A stretch of 64,000 bases of DNA from Candidatus Rubrivivax defluviihabitans (GTDB taxonomy: Bacteria; Pseudomonadota; Gammaproteobacteria; Burkholderiales; Burkholderiaceae_C): assembly GCA_016709385.1 (NCBI GenBank), contig JADJMW010000001.1:646806-710805 (forward strand). Direction: 5' to 3'. The position numbers and the translations under genes were made by a program. Position 1 is the first letter of the stretch, and each line of letters opens with the position of its first letter. The notes under the pieces were generated by a model. The model had not been told where the DNA came from. It ran no database searches and worked only from the letters and a program-made list of their open reading frames with translations. Shown one piece after another: positions 34,996-43,509 of this stretch.

Positions 34996-36252
34996 ATGCA
35001 GCGCCTGTTTCGTCTACTTCAAGGGGGCGACCGGGCGCGCTTGGCGGTGCTGTTCGCTGCCGTCGCGGCGGGCCCGGTGGCGGGGCAGGCGGGGGACGAC
35101 CGCGCCTTCGAGCGCGAGCTGTTCAAGACGCGCTTCGAACAGGAGGTGAAGTTCCGCGCCGCGACGGTGCACGTGGCCTGGGCCGCCGAGGCCCTGTGCC
35201 ACGCCACCGGCGAGATCGAACCCTTCGTCTTGCTGTCGGTGCACGCCTTGCGCAGGCAGCTGGCCGATGGCGACCTGGCACTGTTTCGCCAGGTGACCGG
35301 CATGGACGACAAGTGGCGCGTGGTCTGGCTGGACGAAGGCGCGCCCGAGGCCCTTCAAGTGGGTGACGCCGTGGTCGCCGTGAACGGCCGGCCGCTGCCT
35401 GGCGGCGACACGCGCATCGAACCGGGGGCCTGGTTCAAGGGCGGCTCGGTGCTGTCCAGCGACGACCAGGGCTTCTGGGACGTGGTGCAGCAGGCACGCC
35501 GTGAAGCCGGTGCAGGGCAGGGCATGCGCATCACCCTGGAAGACGGCCGCACGCTGAAGGTGGAAACGCAGACCGGCTGCGCCGGTGCCGTGACCGCCAG
35601 CGCCTTCGACGCCGACCCCGACGTCTTCTGGCGCCAGGGCAACCGGCGCGTCAAGATTCCCGCCAACGCCATGATCGAGGCCCGCAATGCCGACGAATTC
35701 CGCTGGCTGGCGGCTTTCGGCACCTATTTCCAGGCCAGCCAGAACTCGATCGCGGCGGTGCAGATGGCCGAGAGCGTGAGCGCAGGTTTCACGGTTGGCA
35801 AGATCCTGATGCTGGCCGTGCCGGGCGCCGGCATGCTGCTCAGCGCCGCCGAGGCGCAGGCCGAGAAGGCGATTGCGGTGGACGGCATCGTGGGCAGCGC
35901 GGACCTCTTCGCGAACGAGGTGGTGGCCGCACTGGGTGGTGACCCGGCGGCGGGGCTGCGCCTGTCCGAGCGCATGGCGGCCAAGGGCATGCGGGTCGAC
36001 GCGGTGATGATGGACGCCTTCCGCCGCTCCAGTGCCGCCGAGCACGTGCGCCGCCTGAAGGCGCTGCAGGCGGCGCAGGCCGAGCGCGAGCGCGCCCAGG
36101 CGCGGGCCGAGGACGAGGCGCAGCGACAGGCGCAAAGGGCCGCCTGGCAGGAAGCGCTGAAGGCCGCGCGGCGAGAGGCGGCGGGGGCGGTTCCGCCGGG
36201 GCCGCCGCCGGCGGCTCCGGCCCCAGCGCAAAACTCGGGCACCGGCCGCTGA
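34996..36252 (+). CDS. Secreted protein of unknown function with a PDZ-like segment
   Basis: I do not recognise this 418-residue protein. It has an N-terminal signal-like segment (LAVLFAAVAAGPVAGQAG), a middle part containing a PDZ-like stretch (WLDEGAPEALQVGDAVVAVNGRPL, about residues 113-136), a glycine-rich hydrophobic stretch (VGKILMLAVPGAGMLLSA) and a C-terminal alanine/arginine/glutamate coiled region ending in a proline-rich tail. The stretch AAALGGDPAAGLRLSERMAAKG loosely recalls the segment behind the zinc site in M48 peptidases, but no HExxH is present, so it is not a functional protease of that type. It may share a transcript with DUF456. Confidence 0.65.
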   Translation: MQRLFRLLQGGDRARLAVLFAAVAAGPVAGQAGDDRAFERELFKTRFEQEVKFRAATVHVAWAAEALCHATGEIEPFVLLSVHALRRQLADGDLALFRQVTGMDDKWRVVWLDEGAPEALQVGDAVVAVNGRPLPGGDTRIEPGAWFKGGSVLSSDDQGFWDVVQQARREAGAGQGMRITLEDGRTLKVETQTGCAGAVTASAFDADPDVFWRQGNRRVKIPANAMIEARNADEFRWLAAFGTYFQASQNSIAAVQMAESVSAGFTVGKILMLAVPGAGMLLSAAEAQAEKAIAVDGIVGSADLFANEVVAALGGDPAAGLRLSERMAAKGMRVDAVMMDAFRRSSAAEHVRRLKALQAAQAERERAQARAEDEAQRQAQRAAWQEALKAARREAAGAVPPGPPPAAPAPAQNSGTGR

Positions 36253-36264
36253 GCGAAACGGCCA

Positions 36265-36289
36265 TGAAGCGGCTGCGGCAGCCGCTTCA
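36265..36289. terminator. Bidirectional hairpin between convergent genes
   Basis: TGAAGCGGCTG (36265-36275) pairs perfectly with CAGCCGCTTCA (36279-36289) around CGG. The outer three bases on the right are the stop codon of the YdcF gene, so the hairpin serves the ends of both convergent genes. Confidence 0.6.
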
Positions 36290-37093
36290 GGCGCCGACGA
36301 GCAGGCCCAGGCTTTCGTGCAGCACCAGCCGCGTCTGCTCGAAGCCCGAGAGGCTGGGCAGCCAGTCCAGCAGGGTCAGCGGGGCATCGTCGCCCAGGCC
36401 CATGGGCGCCGGCGTCACGCGCATCGCCACGCCAGCCGTGGCCAGCGCACGGTCGAAATTGCGCAGCGCGCGCCGCATGTGATAGTCGTGCGTCACCAGC
36501 ACGATATGTTCCACGCCCTGCGGATGCAGCAAGGCCACGGTGCGGATGGCGTTTTCGCGCGTGTCGCGCGATTCGGCCTCGGTCCAGCGCAGCGGGCGCC
36601 CGAAGTCGCGTTCGGCCACACGGGTCGCGATCTCGGCCTCGCTGGCGCCGGGTTCGCTGCCCGGCGTGAGGCCGCCGCTGAAAGCCACCGGCAGCGCGGT
36701 CTGGCGCGCCAGCCACAAGCCGTAGCGCAGCCGCTCGATGCCGCGCGGGTGCAGCATCGCCGTGCCGTATTCGGGCGCAAAGGACCGTCGCCCGCCACCG
36801 AGCACCACGATGGCGGTGTGCGGCGCCCGCTTCAGTGCGGCGATCTGCGCTTCGCCCAGCGCCGGCGGCGGCATCAAGGGCCAGCGCAGCAGGCCGCTCC
36901 TGACCGCGCCCGTGCCGCTGAGCCACAGGCCACCCAGTGCCAGCAGCAACAGCAGCCAGCCCAGGGCGCGGCGCCGCGGCAGCAGTCGCGCTCCCACCAG
37001 GGCCAGCAGCAGCAGAGGCACCGGCGGCAGCAGCAGCGCCGCCAGCACCGGCTTCCAGGACTCGATGCCCAGCGCGAGGAAGAGCTCGTTCAA
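36287..37093 (-). CDS. YdcF/ElyC-type DUF218 envelope protein
   Basis: A 268-residue protein with two N-terminal membrane helices (residues 14-35 and 43-62) and a DUF218 domain: AIVVLGGGRR, SGGLTPGSEPGASEAE, ESRDTRENAIRT and LVTHDYHMRRALRNF. ElyC and SanA, relatives in enterobacteria, affect envelope integrity and lipid carrier use. The exact job here is not known. It lies 19 bases downstream of gcdH on the same strand. Confidence 0.85.
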   Translation of the reverse strand: MNELFLALGIESWKPVLAALLLPPVPLLLLALVGARLLPRRRALGWLLLLLALGGLWLSGTGAVRSGLLRWPLMPPPALGEAQIAALKRAPHTAIVVLGGGRRSFAPEYGTAMLHPRGIERLRYGLWLARQTALPVAFSGGLTPGSEPGASEAEIATRVAERDFGRPLRWTEAESRDTRENAIRTVALLHPQGVEHIVLVTHDYHMRRALRNFDRALATAGVAMRVTPAPMGLGDDAPLTLLDWLPSLSGFEQTRLVLHESLGLLVGA

Positions 37094-37112
37094 GCCGCGG
37101 CGCGCACGGAGT

Positions 37113-38309
37113 TCAGAAGAAGGCCTGCAGCCCCGTCTGGGCGCGGCCCAGGATGAGCGCGTGAACGTCGTGCGTGCCCTCGTAGGTATTCACCGTTTCC
37201 AGGTTGATCATGTGCCGGATGACGTGGTATTCGTCGTGGATGCCGTTGCCGCCGTGCATGTCGCGCGCCATGCGCGCGATGTCCAGCGACTTGCCGCAGC
37301 TGTTGCGCTTGATCAGGCTGATCATCTCTGGCGCCGCGCGGTCCTCGTCCAGCAGCCGGCCCACGCGCAGGCAGGCCTGCAGGCCCAGCGTGATCTCGGT
37401 CTGCATGTCGGCCAGCTTCTTCTGGATGAGCTGGTTCTGGGCCAGCGGGCGGCCGAACTGCTTGCGGTCCAGCGTGTACTGACGTGCGGCGTGCCAGCAG
37501 AATTCGGCCGCGCCCAGGGCGCCCCAGGCGATGCCGTAGCGCGCCTTGTTCAGGCAGCCGAAGGGGCCCTTCAGGCCGTGCACGCCGGGCAGCAGGTTCT
37601 CGGCCGGCACGAATACGTCGTCCATGACGATCTCGCCGGTGATGCTGGCGCGCAGGCTCATCTTGCCTTCGATCTTGGGCGCGCTCAGGCCCTTCATGCC
37701 CTTGTCGAGGATGAAGCCGTGGATGCTTTCCTGGCCGCCGACCAAGCCGCGGGCGTCTTCCTTCTTCGCCCAGACCACGAAGACGTCGGCGATGGGACTG
37801 TTGGTGATCCACATCTTGCTGCCCTTCAGCACGAAGCCGCCGTCCACGGGCCGGGCGCGCGTGAGCATGCTGGCCGGGTCACTGCCGTGGTTGGGCTCGG
37901 TCAGGCCGAAGCAGCCGATCCATTCGCCGGTGGCCAGCCGGGGCAGGTATTTCTGGCGCTGCGCCTCGCTGCCGTAGGCGTGGATGGGGTGCATCACGAG
38001 CGAGCTCTGCACGCTCATGGCGCTGCGGTAGCCGGAGTCCACGCGCTCGACCTCGCGCGCCACCAGGCCGTAACACACGTGGTTGAGGCCGGCGCAGCCA
38101 TAGCCCTCGATGGTGCTGCCGAGCAGGCCGAGTTCACCCATCTCGGTCATGATGGCGCGGTCGAAGGTCTCGTGGCGCGCGGCCAGGAGCACGCGCGTCT
38201 GCAGCCGCTCCTGGCAGTAGGCGGCGGCGGCGTCGCGCACGGCGTGTTCGTCGCTGCTCAGCTGGTCATCGAAGAAGAAGGGGTCATCCCAGGTGAAGCG
38301 GGTCGGCAT
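37113..38309 (-). CDS. gcdH: Glutaryl-CoA dehydrogenase
   Basis: A 398-residue acyl-CoA dehydrogenase with the GcdH pattern: FTWDDPFFFDDQLSSDE at the N-terminus, FGLTEPNHGSDPASM for FAD binding, and the C-terminal NTYEGTHDVHALILGRAQTG, whose Glu is the catalytic base. GcdH oxidises and decarboxylates glutaryl-CoA to crotonyl-CoA in lysine and tryptophan breakdown, passing electrons to ETF. The ATG at 38307-38309 gives the standard N-terminus. It is divergent from msrA. Confidence 0.92.
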   Translation of the reverse strand: MPTRFTWDDPFFFDDQLSSDEHAVRDAAAAYCQERLQTRVLLAARHETFDRAIMTEMGELGLLGSTIEGYGCAGLNHVCYGLVAREVERVDSGYRSAMSVQSSLVMHPIHAYGSEAQRQKYLPRLATGEWIGCFGLTEPNHGSDPASMLTRARPVDGGFVLKGSKMWITNSPIADVFVVWAKKEDARGLVGGQESIHGFILDKGMKGLSAPKIEGKMSLRASITGEIVMDDVFVPAENLLPGVHGLKGPFGCLNKARYGIAWGALGAAEFCWHAARQYTLDRKQFGRPLAQNQLIQKKLADMQTEITLGLQACLRVGRLLDEDRAAPEMISLIKRNSCGKSLDIARMARDMHGGNGIHDEYHVIRHMINLETVNTYEGTHDVHALILGRAQTGLQAFF

Positions 38310-38403
38310 GGTGTTGATCTCCGGATAATCCCCCCGAGTGTAAGGAGTCGCGCGGCGGCGCGGCATTCAGCGTTCGGTCACCAGGCGTCGAGGAGGCAGC
38401 AGC

Positions 38404-38934
38404 TTGAACCCACAATCCATCACCCTGGCCGGCGGTTGCTTCTGGTGCCTGGAAGCGGTGTACGAACTCGTCGAGGGCGTCACCGCGGTCGAGAGCGGCT
38501 ACAGCAACGGCCAGCTGCCGAACCCCAGCTACGAGCAGGTCTGCAGCGGCACCACCGGCCACGCCGAGGTGGTGCGCGTGAGCTTCGACGCCGACCGCAT
38601 CACGCTGCACGAGGTGCTGGAGATCTTCTTCGATATCCACGACCCGACGACTCCCAACCGCCAGGGCAACGATATCGGCACGCAGTACCGCAGCGGCATC
38701 TACTGGCACGACCCGGCGCAGGAGGCCGTGGTGCGCGACGTGGTGGCGCAGGCCAACGCGGCGCTGCAGGGGCGGGTGGTCACGGAAGTGCAGCCGCTGG
38801 CGAACTACTGGCGAGCCGAGGCTTACCACCAGCACTATTTCGCCAACCACCCCGGCCAGGGTTACTGCGCCTTCGTGGTCGCGCCCAAGGTGGAGAAATT
38901 TCGCCGCACCTTCAAGGCGCGCGTGAAGGGCTGA
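38404..38934 (+). CDS. msrA: Peptide methionine (S)-S-oxide reductase
   Basis: A 176-residue MsrA that repairs oxidised methionine. The catalytic Cys12 is in the hallmark GGCFWCLEAVYE, with SGYSNGQ, the GHAEVVRVSFD strand and GTQYRSGIYW following. The start is TTG at 38404: a strong AGGAGG site lies seven bases upstream and no ATG stands before the catalytic Cys. It converges with the small hypothetical pair. Confidence 0.92.
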   Translation: MNPQSITLAGGCFWCLEAVYELVEGVTAVESGYSNGQLPNPSYEQVCSGTTGHAEVVRVSFDADRITLHEVLEIFFDIHDPTTPNRQGNDIGTQYRSGIYWHDPAQEAVVRDVVAQANAALQGRVVTEVQPLANYWRAEAYHQHYFANHPGQGYCAFVVAPKVEKFRRTFKARVKG

Positions 38935-38965
38935 AGACGCGCACGGCCGCGGCCCGCGGCCGGGG

Positions 38966-39289
38966 TCAGAGCGTGACGAAGCCGCTGGCGTGGCCCAGGT
39001 CGGGGAAGATCGAATCGAGGCCGCGCCGCAGTTGCTGCCGGCGCTGGCGGTAGCCGGGGTCGGCGCCGCCGAGCGCGGCGAAGACCGGCGCGCGCAGCAG
39101 CCACAAGTCCACCGGCTCTTCGGCGTGGCGCACCTGGATCTGCAGCCAGCCCGTATCGGGCACGTCGGCCAGCGCGGTCATGAAATCGAGCTTCAACGCG
39201 ACGAAGGCGCGCCGCGCGGCCAGTCGTGCGCCGCGGTCACCGGGCATGCCGCAGCCCGGGCTGTACTGGCGGGGTGCGGTGGCCAGCAT
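38966..39289 (-). CDS. Hypothetical protein, downstream partner of the 39.3-39.7 kb gene
   Basis: A 107-residue soluble protein I cannot assign. It begins MLATAPRQYSPGCGMPGDRG and contains a hydrophilic LQIQVRHAEEPVDLWLLRAPVFAAL core. Its ATG overlaps the stop codon of the upstream gene (ATGA at 39289), a sign of translational coupling, and codon use is that of the neighbours, so it is probably real. The pair is unnamed and stands between msrA and the penicillin acylase. Confidence 0.55.
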   Translation of the reverse strand: MLATAPRQYSPGCGMPGDRGARLAARRAFVALKLDFMTALADVPDTGWLQIQVRHAEEPVDLWLLRAPVFAALGGADPGYRQRRQQLRRGLDSIFPDLGHASGFVTL

Positions 39290-39729
39290 CACAGCGGCGC
39301 GAACTGCGAGCGCGGTGCGCGCGTCGGAAAGTGGCGGTTCATGCGCGCCAGCCGGTCCTCGGCCACGCTCTGGCTGTAACCCAGGCCGATGACGCGGTAG
39401 GCCTCGGCGCGCAGGTGCCAGAGCTCGCGCAGCGAACCCGCGTCGGCGATGCGCCTGCACAGCGCGCGGGCCGCGTCGGTGTCGATGTCGGCCAACAGCG
39501 CGGTGAAGTCGCTGCGCACGGCGTGCAGGCGGCTGGGCGCCGGCGACGCGTCTTGCGGGGCCGGCGCCAGCAGCCAGAACATGGCGCGCTGCCAGGTCCT
39601 GTCCGGCGCCTGGCGCAGCGAAGGCGGGCAGACCTCGACGCGCAGACTGCTTGGTGCCTCGAGCGTGGAGCGGCGGGCCCGGCGGGACAGGAACGGCAAC
39701 GATTTCATCATGGTCGTGATATCGGACAC
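39289..39729 (-). CDS. Hypothetical protein
   Basis: A 146-residue soluble protein of unknown family. Its C-terminal half is rich in alanine, arginine and leucine helices (RSDFTALLADIDTDAARALCRRIADAG, then LRAEAYRVIGLGYSQSVAEDRLARMN). The start is uncertain: GTG at 39729, or the paired ATGs at 39711/39708. It is translationally coupled to the next gene and divergent from the penicillin acylase gene. Confidence 0.55.
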   Translation of the reverse strand: MSDITTMMKSLPFLSRRARRSTLEAPSSLRVEVCPPSLRQAPDRTWQRAMFWLLAPAPQDASPAPSRLHAVRSDFTALLADIDTDAARALCRRIADAGSLRELWHLRAEAYRVIGLGYSQSVAEDRLARMNRHFPTRAPRSQFAPL

Positions 39730-39900
39730 ACCCTGTTGAACCTGAGCGCTATCGTGGCGTGGTCCGGCCCGGGCAAGCGCCGGAACAAAGGCCGGTTGGG
39801 AGCGCAGTTCAAGCCCGGGTCATGCCCGCGGCCGCGGCAACCCGGCCGCGCTGCAACGCGTTACGCTTGGCGACCCTGGCGAAGACGAGAGGATGACAAC

Positions 39901-42330
39901 GTGAGGCGATGGTTGAAGACGGCGGCCTGGGCGGCCCTGTTGCTGATCACGGCGATCGTGGCGGCCGCGGCCTGGTACGCGCAACGGGCCCTGCCGCAGA
40001 CCGACGGGCTGCTGACGCTGAGCGGCGCGGCGGCTGAACTGCGCATCGAGCGCGACGAACATGGCATTCCCACCGTGCGCGCCGGCAGCCCGCACGACGC
40101 CTATTTCGGCCTCGGCGTGGCGCATGCGCAAGACCGGCTGTGGCAGATGGAGACCCACCGTCGCATCGGTGCCGGCCGGCTGGCGGAAGTGTTCGGCGCC
40201 AGCGCGCTGGAAACCGACCGCTTTCTGCGCGCTTTGGGCGTGCGCCGCACCGCTGCCGCGCAGTGGCAGCTGCTGGACGTCGAGTCGCGCGCCGCGCTGC
40301 AGGCCTATGCCGACGGCGTCAACGCCGTGCTGCGCCAGGCCTTGCGCGCGCGGCCGCCGGAGTTCGTGATCCTGGGCATCGAGCCCGAACCCTGGGATCC
40401 GGTGGACAGCCTGGCCTGGGCCATCATGATGGCCTGGGACCTGGGCGCGAACTGGAATACCGAACTGCTACGCCTGCGGCTGGCGCTGCAGATGCCGGTG
40501 GCGCGCATCAACGAATTGCTGCCCGCGTACCCGGGTGAAGCGCTGCCGCGCACCGCCGACTACGCGGCGCTGTTCCGCGGCCTCAAGCTCGACGCCGGTG
40601 CGGTGCAGACCGCCTGGCAGCGGCTGCCGGAGATCGCGCCGCCTTCTGGCGTGGAAGGTGTGGGCTCCAACAACTGGGTCGTGGCCGGATCGCACACCAC
40701 CACCGGCGCGCCGCTGCTGGCCAACGACCCGCACCTGAAGCTCAGCTCGCCGGCCTTGTGGTACTTCGCGCGCCTGGAAGCGCCGGGTCTGAAGGTGGCT
40801 GGCGCCACCCTGCCCGGCCTGCCCGTGGTGGTGCTGGGGCAGAACGAACAGATCGCCTGGGGTGCCACCAATACGGCGCCCGACGTGCAGGACCTGTATG
40901 TCGAGCAGATCAAGCCCGACGATCCGTCGATGTACCGCACCCCTGAAGGCTGGGCGGCCTTCGAGACCTCGGCCGAGGTGATCAAGGTGAAGGGCCAGCC
41001 CGGCGTGCCCTTCACGCACCGGCGCACGCGGCACGGCCCGGTGATTTCCGACGCCGGCACCACCGCCGACGTGCTGGGTCCGCGCGACCGGCCGGCCTAC
41101 GTGCTGGCGCTGCGCTGGACGGCGCTGGACGCCGATGCGGCGCTGCTCTCAGCCAGCCTGGCCATGCAGCGGGCCGGCTCGGTGCAGAGCTTCTTCGACG
41201 CCACGCGCGGCTGGAGCGCACCGATGCAGAACTTGGTGGTGGCCGACCGCGCCGGCCGCATCGGCGTGGTCTCGCCCGGCCGCGTGCCGGTGCGCCAGCC
41301 GGGCAACGACCTGCAAGGCCTGGTGCCCGCGCCGGGCTGGGAGGCACGCTACGACTGGGCCGGCTGGGTGCCCGCCGACGAGACGCCGCGCGAGACCGAC
41401 CCGGTGCGCGGCTGGATCGCCACCGCCAACCAGCGGGTCACGGCGCCGGGCTATCCGCACTACATCACCAGCGAATGGGCGCTGCCCTACCGGCAGCAGC
41501 GCATCGAGCAACTGCTGCGTGCGCGGCGCCAGCATTCGATCGACGACCTGGCGGCGATGCAGGCCGACGAACAATCGCTGGCCGCGCAGACGCTGCTGCC
41601 CTGGCTGCAGAAGGCGGCGTCGGCGCATGCGCTGGCGCCGGCGGCACAGATGCAGTTGCAGGTCTTCGACGGCACGATGGCTGCCGACCGCGCGGCGCCG
41701 CTCATCTTCTGGGCCTGGCAGCGCCAACTCGCGCGCGGCATCTTCCAGGACGACACCGGCGCCGAACTGTGGGAAAAGTCGCTGGCCACGCGCACTTTCC
41801 AGGACGCGCTGGAGAACGTGCTCGTCCGCGACGACACCACCTGGTGCGACGACCGCGGCACGCCGGCGACGGAAACCTGTGCCATGCAGAGCGACGCTGC
41901 GCTGACGCGGGCGCTGGACGAACTGCAGGCGCGTTTTGGCGCGGAGGTGGCGCAGTGGCAGTGGGGCCGGGCGCACCAGGCACGCTCGGAGCACCGGCCG
42001 TTCAGCCGCGTCAAGGCGCTGGCGCCCTGGTTCGAGCAGCGGGTGGCGGTGGGCGGCGACACGCACACCGTGAATGCCGCGCGCGTGGGACTGCGCCCAG
42101 ACGCCACCACCGGCGAGCTGTACCTGCACGAACATGGCGCCAGCCTGCGCGCCGTCTACGACCTGGGCGACCCGGCGCAGTCGCGCTTCATGCATTCCAC
42201 CGGGCAGAGCGGCATCGCCTTCTCGCCGTTGTTCCGCCGTTTCGTGCAGCCCTGGGCCGAGGTGCAGTACGTGCCGGTGTGGCCACAGGCTGCGCCGGAG
42301 CAGGTGCTGGTGGTGCAACCCGGTCCGTGA
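39901..42330 (+). CDS. Penicillin acylase family N-terminal serine hydrolase
   Basis: An 809-residue Ntn-hydrolase precursor. An N-terminal membrane or signal helix (AAWAALLLITAIVAAAAW, residues 8-25) is followed by the alpha chain (ERDEHGIPTVRA, GVAHAQDRLWQMETHRRIGAGRLAEVFG), the linker, and Ser256 in GVGSNNWV, which should become the N-terminal nucleophile after self-cleavage. The relatives hydrolyse beta-lactam side chains or acyl-homoserine lactones, so quorum quenching is possible; the substrate cannot be read from sequence. Start is GTG with GAGGA upstream. Confidence 0.9.
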   Translation: MRRWLKTAAWAALLLITAIVAAAAWYAQRALPQTDGLLTLSGAAAELRIERDEHGIPTVRAGSPHDAYFGLGVAHAQDRLWQMETHRRIGAGRLAEVFGASALETDRFLRALGVRRTAAAQWQLLDVESRAALQAYADGVNAVLRQALRARPPEFVILGIEPEPWDPVDSLAWAIMMAWDLGANWNTELLRLRLALQMPVARINELLPAYPGEALPRTADYAALFRGLKLDAGAVQTAWQRLPEIAPPSGVEGVGSNNWVVAGSHTTTGAPLLANDPHLKLSSPALWYFARLEAPGLKVAGATLPGLPVVVLGQNEQIAWGATNTAPDVQDLYVEQIKPDDPSMYRTPEGWAAFETSAEVIKVKGQPGVPFTHRRTRHGPVISDAGTTADVLGPRDRPAYVLALRWTALDADAALLSASLAMQRAGSVQSFFDATRGWSAPMQNLVVADRAGRIGVVSPGRVPVRQPGNDLQGLVPAPGWEARYDWAGWVPADETPRETDPVRGWIATANQRVTAPGYPHYITSEWALPYRQQRIEQLLRARRQHSIDDLAAMQADEQSLAAQTLLPWLQKAASAHALAPAAQMQLQVFDGTMAADRAAPLIFWAWQRQLARGIFQDDTGAELWEKSLATRTFQDALENVLVRDDTTWCDDRGTPATETCAMQSDAALTRALDELQARFGAEVAQWQWGRAHQARSEHRPFSRVKALAPWFEQRVAVGGDTHTVNAARVGLRPDATTGELYLHEHGASLRAVYDLGDPAQSRFMHSTGQSGIAFSPLFRRFVQPWAEVQYVPVWPQAAPEQVLVVQPGP

Positions 42331-42366
42331 CACCGGCGCTGCGTGGCGGCGCACGGGCGCGTGCGG

Positions 42367-42741
42367 CTAGACCGCGCCGTAGCGTGCCTTGCGTGCCGCC
42401 GTGTAGGCCCACCAGGGCCGCGCATCGGCGCCGCGCATGAAGTCGGCGGCGGCGATGAAGGTGTCGAGCACGCAAGGGTCCTGTCGTTTGCCGCTGGCGC
42501 GGCACAGCTGCTGGTAGAGCTGGAAGGCGTCGCTTTGCGCCAGTTCGGCCGGATGTTGCACGCCGATGGAACGCAGGTCGGCGGCAATCGATGGGCCGAT
42601 ATTGGGCAACTGTTCGAGACGCTCGCATTCGGCAGCCGTGCGCGCCTTGCGCGGCGGCAGGGCACGCGGCGGGTGCTTCGAAGGGTCCGGCAAGGGCCGC
42701 GTGGCGTGTTCGCTACGCTCGGTCGGCAAGGGGGCGAGCAT
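42367..42741 (-). CDS. Cdd1-type helix-hairpin-helix protein, co-transcribed with lexA
   Basis: A 124-residue protein with a helix-hairpin-helix-like core (CERLEQLPNIGPSIAADLRSIGV) and the Cdd1 signature YQQLCRASGKRQDPCVLDTFIAAADFM, ending PWWAYTAARKARYG. The family is called pathogenicity locus or mitomycin-resistance related, without a proven activity. Start ATG at 42739-42741 follows GGAGG by five bases; that site overlaps the lexA stop region, so it is coupled to lexA. A GTG at 42754-42756 would overlap lexA directly. Operon placement predicts SOS control. Confidence 0.8.
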   Translation of the reverse strand: MLAPLPTERSEHATRPLPDPSKHPPRALPPRKARTAAECERLEQLPNIGPSIAADLRSIGVQHPAELAQSDAFQLYQQLCRASGKRQDPCVLDTFIAAADFMRGADARPWWAYTAARKARYGAV

Positions 42742-42752
42742 GGCGGCCTCCG

Positions 42753-43451
42753 TCACATCAGCATGGTGTTGCGGATGAGCCCGACGGCAACGCCCTCGAG
42801 CTCGAAATCGGTGGCCTCCGGCGGCACCACGAGGGTCTGGAAATCGGGGTTCTCGGGGATCAGCTCGATGCCGGCCTTGGTGCGGCGGAAGCGCTTCACC
42901 GTCACCTCGTCGCCCAGCCGCGCCACCACGATCTGGCCGTTCTTGGCGTCCTTGGCCTTCTGCACGGCGAGCAGGTCGCCGTCCATGATGCCGGCGTCGC
43001 GCATGCTCATGCCGCGAACCTTGAGCAGGTAGTCGGGCCGGCGCGGGAACATCGACGCTTCCATGAGGTAGGTCTGGTCGATGTGCTCCTGCGCCAGGAT
43101 CGGGCTGCCGGCGGCCACCCGGCCCACCAGCGGCAGCGTGAGCTGCGCCATGGCCGGCAGCGGCAGCAGGTATTGCTTGCCGAAGGGCGCCAGGCGTGCC
43201 TCGTTGAGCGCACGCAATGTGTCAGACTTCAAGCGAATGCCGCGCGAGGTACCGCCCACCAGTTCGATGACACCCTTGCGCGCCAGCGCCTGCAGGTGTT
43301 CCTCGGCGGCATTGGCCGACTTGAAACCCAGTTCGGCGGCGATCTCGGCGCGCGTGGGCGGGGCGCCGGTGCGTTCGATGGCGCTCTGCACCAGATCCAG
43401 GATCTGCTGCTGGCGGGCGGTGAGCTTGGGGCTGTCTTCCATGGCTTGCAT
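42753..43451 (-). CDS. lexA: LexA SOS repressor and autoprotease
   Basis: A 232-residue LexA. The winged helix covers residues 6-75 (LTARQQQILDLV, PTRAEIAAELGFKSANAAEEHL), the self-cleavage bond is Ala114-Gly115 in VAAGSP, and the Ser149/Lys186 dyad sits in RGMSMRD and VTVKRF. RecA filaments stimulate cleavage and release SOS genes. An internal ATG at 43442 (MEDSPKL) is an alternative start. Two LexA boxes lie 13 and 32 bases upstream, so it represses itself; imuA carries a matching box. Confidence 0.95.
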   Translation of the reverse strand: MQAMEDSPKLTARQQQILDLVQSAIERTGAPPTRAEIAAELGFKSANAAEEHLQALARKGVIELVGGTSRGIRLKSDTLRALNEARLAPFGKQYLLPLPAMAQLTLPLVGRVAAGSPILAQEHIDQTYLMEASMFPRRPDYLLKVRGMSMRDAGIMDGDLLAVQKAKDAKNGQIVVARLGDEVTVKRFRRTKAGIELIPENPDFQTLVVPPEATDFELEGVAVGLIRNTMLM

Positions 43452-43463
43452 CCGGTTCCAGGC

Positions 43464-43479
43464 CTGGGTGTTTATCCAG
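43464..43479 (-). promoter_or_regulatory. LexA box 1 in front of lexA
   Basis: On the minus strand this reads CTGGATAAACACCCAG, with CTGG and CCAG half-sites eight bases apart. It is the weaker of two tandem boxes (spacing three bases) in the 58-base gap between lexA and the asparaginase gene. Confidence 0.65.
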
Positions 43480-43482
43480 TAG

Positions 43483-43498
43483 CTGTATTTTCATCCAG
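43483..43498 (-). promoter_or_regulatory. LexA box 2 in front of lexA
   Basis: On the minus strand this reads CTGGATGAAAATACAG, differing at two positions from the imuA box. It stands 11 bases before the asparaginase ATG on the other strand, so LexA bound here could also affect that gene. Confidence 0.8.
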
Positions 43499-43509
43499 AA
43501 AGCGCACAA

